Origin: Tolypothrix brevis GSE-NOS-MK-07-07A
Lineage (GTDB): Bacteria > Cyanobacteriota > Cyanobacteriia > Cyanobacteriales > Nostocaceae
Length of the DNA stretch: 64,000 nt
Direction of reading: 5' to 3'
NCBI GenBank assembly: GCA_019358985.1
Contig: JAHHIJ010000013.1
Span: 62,001-126,000 of the forward strand
Translations under genes and position numbers: made by a program
Shown: piece after piece, positions 52,163 through 59,913 of the stretch
Layout: each line of letters begins with the position of its first letter
Numbering within the stretch: position 1 is the stretch's first letter
Notes under the pieces: generated by a model
What the model was told of the DNA's origin: nothing
Databases searched by the model: none
What the model saw: the letters and a program-made list of their open reading frames with translations, nothing else

Positions 52163-52275
52163 GTTTTGAGAATCATGACACCTCCGGGTGCTTTCGTGCT
52201 TGTAGCTCTGTCGTCAACCATCAAACACCTGTATTTGGTTAAGGGAGCGTGGTTGACTTAACAAGTTCTCAAAAC
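52163..52275. ncRNA. Candidate structured RNA with nested stems
   Basis: The outer stem gttttgagaa (52163-52172) pairs with ttctcaaaac (52266-52275). Inside, gtcaacca (52213-52220) pairs with tggttgac (52250-52257). A competing stem, aacca with tggtt (52236-52240), could replace it, and there is a small cacctccgggtg hairpin (52180-52191). It lies in the 615-base gap 51979-52593, upstream of both a minus-strand kinase and a plus-strand PPC protein. The same gap has an ACGTTCC-type hairpin at 52377-52405. The family, if any, is not recognised. Confidence 0.4.
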
Positions 52276-52593
52276 ATTGGCGTTAGCGAGGCACGAGCGT
52301 CGGAAAACTTTACCTGAGTTAGATCAGAGGACAAAATGTCTAATTTTGAAATATAGGTCGATAAATTTAACATATTGTAAAGACGTTCCGCCGAAACGTC
52401 TCTACTCGTGGTTATGCAACGCCATAATATTGCAGATGAATCTAAATATTCTCATTGATTTAAAATTTCAATTTTAAATGGGAACGAAATAAACTTGTCT
52501 GGTTCTAATTAAGAAGCATAAAGTAGATAAAATATTGTCGAGTAGAACCTATCTTCAAACTCAATGTTTTCATCAACAATGAGGAGCGCAATT

Positions 52594-54141
52594 ATGGCAA
52601 TAAAAAGTAAACATAACTATCGAGACAAATTAGACTTGATTTTGATTTGTTTGATGAGCAGTAGTTTTTTGATAGGTAATTATATCCTGCCTATAAGTGC
52701 TTTAGCAAGCCTTCAACCAGGTGGAAATTTCATCATAGCTAAATCACCAGATGAAAGACAACCAGAAGCAGTACAACAAGGAATCGAGCAAATTCCTACT
52801 GCTCAACCGTCCGTATCTCCAAAACCTAACCCACCTATTGATTCACCCATACCCCCTGCGACACCTGGTACAACCAGCCCAACACCAGCAGGTACATCTA
52901 CACCAACCAATCGTGTAAATACCCAACCAACACCACCACCACGTACATCTACACCAACCAATCGTGTAAATACCCAACCAACACCACCAGCAGGTACATC
53001 TACACCAACCAATCGTGTAAATACCCAACCAACACCACCAGCACGTACATCTACACCAACCAATCGTGTAAATACCCAACCAACACCACCGGCACGTACA
53101 TCTACACCAACCAATCGTGTAAATACCCAACCAACACCACCGGCACGTACATCTACACCAACCAATCGTGTAAATACCGAACCAACACCACCACCACGTA
53201 CATCTACACCAACCAATCGTGTAAATACCCAACCGACACCACCACCACGTACATCTACACCAACCAATCGTGTAAATACCCAACCGACACCACCACCACC
53301 ACGTACATCTACACCTAGACCATCGACATCGACATATTCCAACCCCACACAGGAGCCTTCACAACCTCGTGTTCCTTCAAGACGGGGTGGTCGCAAGCCA
53401 ACTACTAATCAAGGTATAGAAAGTTCGCCTGTTTCTCCATCTAGACCGCTTAATTACAAGCAACTTAACTTTGTAGATATCGCCTTCGGTGTTTTGGCTC
53501 CGGGTGACTTTAAGTCTCAAGATAGATATTTCCATTTCTACCAGTTTCAGGGCAGAGCAAACCAACTGATCCAAATTAGACTAGGTGGCAGTGTCGATCA
53601 ACGTCGTTCAAATAACCTAAGTTTAGATCCGTTCATGTTTGTGCTTGACCCCAACAACAACGTTCTGTTAAAAAGAGGCAGTGGGGGAGCAAGCAGTGAA
53701 GTTAAAGATGCTTTCGTATTTGTCCGACTGCCTGCAAACGGTACTTACACCATCGCAGTCACTAGCCAAAACAAGAGTGCTAAAGGTCGGTACAGTCTCG
53801 CACTCAGGAATGATCGAGCCAGCTACAATCTAGACTCGGAAAGGGAACTTACACCTCAAAGCCTAAGAAGACAAGATGGCAGCCTTTATGATATTTCCAA
53901 GTTTCAAGGCAAAAAAGACCAACTTGTTAGTATTCGTGTAGATAGTGTTTATGAAGAATTTTCTCCTTATATAGTGTTGCTAGATTCTCAAGGCAAAATA
54001 GTCGCGGCTGATAATGCCAAAGATGGCAATTACAGTGCTTTAATTGACCGAGCCAGGTTGCCTAAAGATGAAACTTACTACGTAGTGGTGATTTCTGGTA
54101 ATTCACTCCAACGTGGTAAATACCGATTGACTGTTTTCTAA
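52594..54141 (+). CDS. Exported proline-rich protein with two PPC-type domains
   Basis: This 515-residue protein starts at ATG 52594, set by GAGGAG seven bases upstream. A membrane/signal segment (about 17-45, LILICLMSSSFLIGNYILPISALA) is followed by a linker (about 100-240) with eight 17-residue repeats of TSTPTNRVNTQPTPPAR, encoded by 51-bp units. Two pre-peptidase C-terminal-like beta domains follow, at about 295-410 (DRYFHFYQFQGRANQLIQIRL, TYTIAVTSQ) and about 420-515 (YDISKFQGKKDQLVSIRV, TYYVVVISGN). PPC domains often help secretion or substrate binding; no protease domain is present. It sits between two WD40 genes on the opposite strand. Confidence 0.85.
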   Translation: MAIKSKHNYRDKLDLILICLMSSSFLIGNYILPISALASLQPGGNFIIAKSPDERQPEAVQQGIEQIPTAQPSVSPKPNPPIDSPIPPATPGTTSPTPAGTSTPTNRVNTQPTPPPRTSTPTNRVNTQPTPPAGTSTPTNRVNTQPTPPARTSTPTNRVNTQPTPPARTSTPTNRVNTQPTPPARTSTPTNRVNTEPTPPPRTSTPTNRVNTQPTPPPRTSTPTNRVNTQPTPPPPRTSTPRPSTSTYSNPTQEPSQPRVPSRRGGRKPTTNQGIESSPVSPSRPLNYKQLNFVDIAFGVLAPGDFKSQDRYFHFYQFQGRANQLIQIRLGGSVDQRRSNNLSLDPFMFVLDPNNNVLLKRGSGGASSEVKDAFVFVRLPANGTYTIAVTSQNKSAKGRYSLALRNDRASYNLDSERELTPQSLRRQDGSLYDISKFQGKKDQLVSIRVDSVYEEFSPYIVLLDSQGKIVAADNAKDGNYSALIDRARLPKDETYYVVVISGNSLQRGKYRLTVF

Positions 54142-54143
54142 TT

Positions 54144-55163
54144 TTACTGAGACATCCGCCAAATCTTGATAGTTTTGTCCTTACTACCACTGGCGATTTG
54201 CTGTCCATCGGGACTGAAAACCACAGACCAAACTTTGTTAAGATGCCCTTTGAGGGTGGTGATTTCCTCTCCTGTAGACATATTCCATAGTTTGATCGTG
54301 TCGTCCCAACTAGCACTAGCTAAAGTTTTACTGTCGGGGCTAAAGGCAACAGACCAAACTTTATCGGCATGACCTGTCAGGGTGTGGATTTCTTCTCCGG
54401 TAGGTAATTTCCACACTTTAATTGTGTTGTCCCAACTGCCACTAGCAAGAGTCTGTCCATCTGGACTAAAAGCGACAGAATTAACAGCGGCATCATGCCC
54501 TTTTAATGAGCGGATTTCTTTCCCTGTTGTCAAATTCCACAGTTTGATGGTGCTGTCAAAATTATTACCACTGGCAAGAGTTTTGCTGTCAGGACTGATA
54601 GCCACAGATGTAACCACATCACAATTCGCTTTCAGGGTGCGGATAACCACGCCGGTAGAGACATTCCACAATTTGATAGTCTGATCCCAGCTGCCACTAA
54701 CTAAACTTTGACCATCTGGGCTGAAAGCGATCGCCTGAACTGAAACTGAATGTCCAACAAAAGTACGGATTTCAATTCCTGTAGCCAAATCCCACAGTTT
54801 GACAGTCTTGTCACTACTGCCAGTGGCAAGAGTTTTGCCATCGGGACTGAAAGCGACGGAATTAATCCAGTCAGAATGCCCTTTTAGGGTACGGAGTTCC
54901 TGTCCTGTCGCCAGATTCCACAGTTTGATAGTTTTGTCAGTACTAACACTAGCAAGCATTTTACCATCAGGGCTAATGGCGACAGCCCAAACTGAATCGG
55001 AATGTCCTTTTAAAGTCAAGTTGGGCGAAAATGTTTCCCCAAATGTCTTTATCGGCTGATTAGAACCAGATGCAGCTAAGGGAAATTCCCAATACAAAAT
55101 TCCGCCAAATCCCAAAAGCGCCATCGCTGCACCAGTGAAAACTTTAATTTTGAAGGAAGTCAT
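54144..55163 (-). CDS. Membrane-anchored WD40-repeat protein
   Basis: This is 339 residues from ATG 55163; the frame is open to 55280 but that part is not protein-like. An N-terminal membrane segment or uncleaved signal (VFTGAAMALLGFGGILYWEF) is followed by seven WD40 repeats, each with a GHSD-like start and a final KLWN/KIWR, giving a complete propeller. The repeats resemble those of the two kinase-WD40 proteins on either side. It could be the detached propeller of a third copy or a free partner protein. Its stop lies only two bases from the stop of the convergent PPC gene. A scaffold role in the periplasm is inferred. Confidence 0.87.
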   Translation of the reverse strand: MTSFKIKVFTGAAMALLGFGGILYWEFPLAASGSNQPIKTFGETFSPNLTLKGHSDSVWAVAISPDGKMLASVSTDKTIKLWNLATGQELRTLKGHSDWINSVAFSPDGKTLATGSSDKTVKLWDLATGIEIRTFVGHSVSVQAIAFSPDGQSLVSGSWDQTIKLWNVSTGVVIRTLKANCDVVTSVAISPDSKTLASGNNFDSTIKLWNLTTGKEIRSLKGHDAAVNSVAFSPDGQTLASGSWDNTIKVWKLPTGEEIHTLTGHADKVWSVAFSPDSKTLASASWDDTIKLWNMSTGEEITTLKGHLNKVWSVVFSPDGQQIASGSKDKTIKIWRMSQ

Positions 55164-55399
55164 GTTTACAGACCTTACAGATTCCGCAGTAAAACAACCC
55201 CAATGCTGCGCTCCCATCTGAGAACTCAGCATTTGAGGTGTTATGGAAATACCTTTATCTACCCATTGAAGCGATCGCATTCCTAATTTTCTGTCACATT
55301 TTGTTATCTTTTTTCTCCCAATTGCTAAAAATTAGGCATTGACATTGTTGAGGAGGGGGAAAGGGGAGATGGGAGGAAAGAATTATTCTCCTTGTCCCC

Positions 55400-57439
55400 T
55401 TAACGGGACACTCGCCAAATCTTGATAGTATTGTCCTCACTACCACTGACGAGAGTCTTGCCATCGGGACCGAGGGCAAGGGATGTCACAGTTTGGGAAT
55501 GTCCCTTCATGGTGCGGATTTGCTTTCCGGTATCGAGGTTCCACAATTTGATCGTTTGATCGCGACTGCCACTAGCAAGGGTTTTGCCATCGGTACTAAA
55601 GGCAAGGGATGTGACTGTTTTGGAATGCCCCAAGAGTGTACGGATTTGCTTTCCGGTATCGAGATTCCACAATTTGATCGTTTGATCGCGACTCCCACTG
55701 GCAAGCATCTTACCATCAGGGCTGATGGCGACGGATGTCACGGTTTGGGAATGCCCAATGAGGGTGCGAATTTCCTCGCCGGTTGCCAGATGCCAGAGTT
55801 TGATGGTATTGTCAAAACTACCACTTGCAAGAATTTTCCCATTTGGGCTGATGGCGACAGACCGAACCCAGAATGAATGTCCAATGAGAGTGCGAATTTT
55901 TCTGCCGGTATCGAGATTCCACACTTTGATCGTATTATCATCACTACCATCAACAAGAGTCTTGCCGTCGGCGGTGATGGCTAGGGCATGAATTGAGTCA
56001 GAATGCCCTATAAGAGTGCGGATTTGTCGTCCTGTATAGAGATTCCATATTTTGACTGTTTTGTCATCACTACCACTAACCAGTTTTTGTCCGTCTGGGC
56101 TGATAGCGAGAACATTAACCCTGCTGGAATGTCCAATCAGTGTATAAATTTCCTCTCCAGTTGCCAAGTTCCATACTTTGATAGCGCGATCGCTATTACT
56201 GGCAATAGTGTTACCATCTGGACTGATGGCGACAGACAAAACCGAGTTATGAAAACCATTGAATGTTTCGGAATTATAAAATTTTCCGAAGCTAATTGTT
56301 GAAGGATCTCTTAAAATCGCTTCTCTACTATCACGATTAACGCTTGGTTGGTTCAAACTAGACGATAAGCTGGTTTCTAAGCGCCGAGATTGCTTATACC
56401 AAACATCTCCTAATCCTAACAACAGAATCACACCACCTGTAAAAAATAAATTTCTTAATACTACATATTTTTTTGGTAAAGATGGTGCTTGAGTTGGTGG
56501 TGGTTTGACAGCCGAGTATCCATTCGCTGCGGGTACTTGCAGTAACTGTTTTTGAGTTAAATCTCTGAGAACTTCATCGGTAGATTGGTAGCGCTGCTGG
56601 ATCTCTTTTTTTAACAGCTTGTCGAGAATCGAATCCAATTCATTACTAATCGGATTTTTTAAATATTGCTGCCAATTTGTAACCCAGCCATACCCATATT
56701 CCATCCACAAATGAAAAGGAGAAACTCCCGTTAGCAGATGAAAGCAAGTAGCACCTAACCCAAACAAATCACTAGATGGATAAGCTTTTCCATCCCTAAT
56801 TTGTTCAATGGGAGAATAGCCATGTGAACCAATTGAAGTACCAATTTTATTTTGTACCCTTGCCGTTAACTGTTTTGAAGAACCAAAATCTATCAAATTT
56901 AATCGCTGGTCATTTTGAGATCGAATAATATTTTCCGGTTTGATATCTCGGTGAATGACTCCGCGATCATGAATAAATTTCAAGGTTGGTAATAAGTCTA
57001 TCAATATTTGTTTAATTTCCTGCTCGTTATAACCTTTCCGTAACTGCAACTCTTTTAATAAATTGTGTCCATCGATAAACTGCTGCACCAAATATAGACA
57101 GCCGTCTTGCTCAAAATAAGCTAATAGAGTCGGAATTTGCGGATGTTTTCCCAGTTCTTGCAGTCGTTTCGCTTCTGCTTGAAACAACTCCATTGCTTTT
57201 TTTTGCGCCCAACTGCCTTGGAATTTTGGTGCTAATTGCTTGATGACGCAGTGTTCGTTAAGTTTATCGATATCTTCTGATAGATAGGTTCTGCCGAATC
57301 CACCCTCATCTGAAAGTACTCGAATTACACGGAAACGATTTCGCAACAGTGGCACGAGAGGGGTGCTGCATGTTTGACAAAACTTCTTTCCTTCAAGATT
57401 TAGGGGATTTGGGCAATCGGGATTTATGCAGCAGATCAT
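55400..57439 (-). CDS. Zinc-finger Ser/Thr kinase with C-terminal WD40 propeller
   Basis: This 679-residue paralogue of the gene at 49963 has the same plan. The Cys head is CINPDC/CQTC (about 4-23). The kinase (about 33-300) has DEGGFGRTYLSED, Lys in CVIKQLAPK, VIHRDIKPENIIR and LIDFGSSKQL. A membrane helix lies near 328-346 (NLFFTGGVILLLGLGDVWY). Seven WD40 repeats follow (about 390-679). Repeats 5-7 are nearly identical at the DNA level, pointing to recent duplication or gene conversion. The first repeat lacks one residue in the GSxD turn (NSDRAIKVW). The kinase is probably inside and the propeller outside the cytoplasmic membrane. Confidence 0.93.
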   Translation of the reverse strand: MICCINPDCPNPLNLEGKKFCQTCSTPLVPLLRNRFRVIRVLSDEGGFGRTYLSEDIDKLNEHCVIKQLAPKFQGSWAQKKAMELFQAEAKRLQELGKHPQIPTLLAYFEQDGCLYLVQQFIDGHNLLKELQLRKGYNEQEIKQILIDLLPTLKFIHDRGVIHRDIKPENIIRSQNDQRLNLIDFGSSKQLTARVQNKIGTSIGSHGYSPIEQIRDGKAYPSSDLFGLGATCFHLLTGVSPFHLWMEYGYGWVTNWQQYLKNPISNELDSILDKLLKKEIQQRYQSTDEVLRDLTQKQLLQVPAANGYSAVKPPPTQAPSLPKKYVVLRNLFFTGGVILLLGLGDVWYKQSRRLETSLSSSLNQPSVNRDSREAILRDPSTISFGKFYNSETFNGFHNSVLSVAISPDGNTIASNSDRAIKVWNLATGEEIYTLIGHSSRVNVLAISPDGQKLVSGSDDKTVKIWNLYTGRQIRTLIGHSDSIHALAITADGKTLVDGSDDNTIKVWNLDTGRKIRTLIGHSFWVRSVAISPNGKILASGSFDNTIKLWHLATGEEIRTLIGHSQTVTSVAISPDGKMLASGSRDQTIKLWNLDTGKQIRTLLGHSKTVTSLAFSTDGKTLASGSRDQTIKLWNLDTGKQIRTMKGHSQTVTSLALGPDGKTLVSGSEDNTIKIWRVSR

Positions 57440-57695
57440 GATCTGATGGGTGCGACTGCGTGATAAATGATGCTAAGTTTGCCCCCAATTTTCCCTTAAG
57501 AAAATTGGCTCTCGTGTACTTTTGGTAGACAACCCAGGTTTTGGGGAGTGGGGAATTACTTATTAGTATACGTTGACAATTAATAGTCAGTTTCCTAAAC
57601 TCCGGAAAACCAAGAGAGCCGTATGATTTATTATTCTCCCGATTATACAATAATCGGAACAAAAAAATTTTTTATGATTATGAATTTTCTGCTCA

Positions 57696-58274
57696 TTAGT
57701 TTATATGTTGACAATTCACAACTTTGTTAGTGTTAATTGGAACTTGCTTATAAGTTTCAATCACTGACACTGAATTGAGCAAAAATGTTTGTTTATTAGT
57801 AGATGAATAGCGGAATGGTGTAAGTTTTGCCACTTCTGCAACTAGCTGATCAGCGTCAAAGGGCTTAAGAATAAGTTCCTGAAACCCAGCTTCAAAAGCT
57901 TTAGTACGCGCTTGCGGATATGCATAACCCGTCAGAGCAAGCGCGGGAAGAAACCCTCCTTCAAAGGCTTCTTTGAGTCTGATAGAGCGAATCAGTGAAT
58001 AACCATCTTTGCCTTGCATACAGATGTCGCTAATTAAAACATCTGGCTTTGATTCTTCTATCGCTTCAATGGCTTCATCTACAGATGTTACCGTCTTCAC
58101 CTGTGCCTGATAATCTTCAAAAATAAATTTAACCAGACACAGACAATCGATATTGTCATCCACCATAAGTATTCGCAAGTTACCAAGAGATGAAAAGTCA
58201 ACTTGTGGTGTTTTTAGCAATGTACTTTCTTCAGTATGTGAATCGCATAAGTTATTTGACACATTAATTACCAC
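57696..58274 (-). CDS. Single-receiver response regulator with C-terminal extension
   Basis: The 192-residue product has a receiver (about 33-155) with LRILMVDDNIDCLCLVKFIF, the phospho-acceptor Asp in VLISDICMQGKDGYSL, a Thr in ALALTGYAYPQA, and Lys in QELILKPFDADQLV. About 32 N-terminal and 40 C-terminal residues have no recognised domain, so the output is by protein contact. The best start is GTG 58274; no ATG precedes the receiver. It is separated from the kinase-WD40 gene by about 250 bases with nothing recognisable. A phospho-donor is not evident nearby. Confidence 0.85.
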   Translation of the reverse strand: MVINVSNNLCDSHTEESTLLKTPQVDFSSLGNLRILMVDDNIDCLCLVKFIFEDYQAQVKTVTSVDEAIEAIEESKPDVLISDICMQGKDGYSLIRSIRLKEAFEGGFLPALALTGYAYPQARTKAFEAGFQELILKPFDADQLVAEVAKLTPFRYSSTNKQTFLLNSVSVIETYKQVPINTNKVVNCQHIN

Positions 58275-58526
58275 CTGGAGTTGGTGAAAGCGATTAGGAA
58301 GTGGAAATAGGCAGATAGTTAACGCTATCTGCCTATAGACATATTTATGAGAGAAAAGTTAAGTTTTTTTTACTAGACTTATTTTCGTGTAAAAGTAGTC
58401 TATAAACTTTTAATTTAATATTTATCTAATCTTTATGTAATAAAGTTTTACTTTTACTTTATTGAGTTGCCCGAATACGGTAGCGATCGCATCGACAAAT
58501 ACAGCAGCCTATCGCTAATATCACAC

Positions 58527-58555
58527 GTAGAGACGTAGCACTGCTACGTCTCTAC
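58527..58555. repeat. Dispersed hairpin repeat, ACGTAGCA/TGCTACGT core
   Basis: gtagagacgtagcactgctacgtctctac, an inverted repeat, sits in the 358-base gap 58275-58632. The rest of this gap is AT-rich and shows no other element. Confidence 0.8.
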
Positions 58556-58632
58556 AAGATTTAGGGTTTTATATATGTACTTCATTTACCTGGAATCTGC
58601 TGTATATTACAAATATGTTTTAATTTTTCTTA

Positions 58633-59718
58633 TTAACTTGATATTTGAGGTAAGCAACGCTTAAATTTCGGATCATTTTTAGCATTAAGCTTTGCTTTCC
58701 ATTCGCGAATAGCACTAGCGGTACGTGCTACAGGTGGCAGATAATCAGAGGATTCTGGGTTTCCACTACTTTTATCTTCCTTGGGTTGGGTAGTTAAACA
58801 ATTCGTCAAAGTCGGCAAATAGCTTTCCAACCCTAAAGAACATATAACATCATTAGTTGTCTGAAAACGCTCTGATAAAGACACCTTGACCATTTTGCCT
58901 AAAACTTGAGCAAAATGGTCACTGACATCTACATGTTTTTGCCAACAGATATCACCAGTATTGGAGTCATGCTCAAATTCAAAAGGTGCTTTGCCAGTTA
59001 ACAGATAAAGACAAGTCACTCCGACAGCGTAAATATCGCTAGCATAAACTGGACGTAGGGAAAACTGTTCTGGTGGGGCAAATCCCATAGTCCCGACAAA
59101 ATTTGTTGAGGCACTTTTATGTTCTTCGCTGTCACTATTTTCGACTAATTTCTCTTTAACTGCACCGAAATCAATTAAAACCACCCGTCCATCATCTTTA
59201 CAGCGTAGCAAGTTCTGGGGCTTAATATCGCGATGAATTACATGATGTTTATGAACGTATTGCAATACTGGTAGTAATTCGTGCAAAAACTGTTTAACTG
59301 CGGCTTCGTTTTTGAGACCGGTTCGTCTGATTTCCCCTAACAAAGTAGAACCGTGTACGTATTCTTGAACTAAATAAAATTCTCCATTTGCTTGAAAGTA
59401 ATCTAAAAGCATGGGAATCTGAGAATGGCTACCAAGCTGACCTAAGATTTTTGCTTCTTTTTCAAAGCGATCGCACGCTCGTTGCCACCTTTTGGGACTA
59501 CTCACCTTAGGACAAAGCTGTTTAATCACACATAGAGGATTCCCAGGTAACATCATATTTTTGGCGACAAACGTGATGCCAAAACCACCTCTGCCCAATA
59601 TTTTCAATATTGCATAGCGATCGCGAAATAACTGCCCTTGACCGCACAGTTGACCAAGCTGAGTCTGCTTTAAAATATCCGCTTGTAAATTTGATGTTTT
59701 CGGAGGAAAGCTATTCAT
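58633..59718 (-). CDS. Soluble Ser/Thr protein kinase
   Basis: The 361-residue product has a kinase domain (about 35-300) with [15 protein letters not shown], Lys in CVIKQLCPK, VIHRDIKPQNLLRC, VLIDFGAVKE and the activation end GTMGFAPPEQF. The sequence IKQLCPKVSSPKRWQRACDRFEKEA is typical of a cyanobacterial kinase subfamily. The C-terminal 60 residues are polar, and no membrane segment is visible, so it is probably cytoplasmic. The start is ATG 59718. It is single on the minus strand, followed by repeats, with no obvious target gene beside it. Confidence 0.92.
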   Translation of the reverse strand: MNSFPPKTSNLQADILKQTQLGQLCGQGQLFRDRYAILKILGRGGFGITFVAKNMMLPGNPLCVIKQLCPKVSSPKRWQRACDRFEKEAKILGQLGSHSQIPMLLDYFQANGEFYLVQEYVHGSTLLGEIRRTGLKNEAAVKQFLHELLPVLQYVHKHHVIHRDIKPQNLLRCKDDGRVVLIDFGAVKEKLVENSDSEEHKSASTNFVGTMGFAPPEQFSLRPVYASDIYAVGVTCLYLLTGKAPFEFEHDSNTGDICWQKHVDVSDHFAQVLGKMVKVSLSERFQTTNDVICSLGLESYLPTLTNCLTTQPKEDKSSGNPESSDYLPPVARTASAIREWKAKLNAKNDPKFKRCLPQISS

Positions 59719-59809
59719 CAGGCTATAAAAGGGGTTTTGTTCAAAAGCTGCTAAATGTCTTTAATTTAACGACAAAGATTCTTTGACGCCAACAGTATTA
59801 CCGGAAGAG

Positions 59810-59912
59810 GGGAAAAGGGGAAAGGAGAAAGGAATAAAGAACTTTCTTTTTCTTCGCTTTTCCTTTTTTAATTTATCCTTTTCCCCTCTTTTTCTTCCCT
59901 TTTCCCTTCCCC
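59810..59912. repeat. Heptamer purine/pyrimidine fold-back
   Basis: gaagaggggaaaaggggaaa (from about 59812) faces ccttttcccctctt and cccttttcccttcccctt (59876-59912). It directly follows the stop of the GH57 gene on the minus strand and may end its transcript. Confidence 0.6.
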
Positions 59913-59913
59913 T

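Noticed and set aside
52803-53396. Minus-strand Val/Gly-rich frame of 197 codons
   Set aside because: It is the complement of the 51-bp repeats in the PPC gene, open only because the repeat is.
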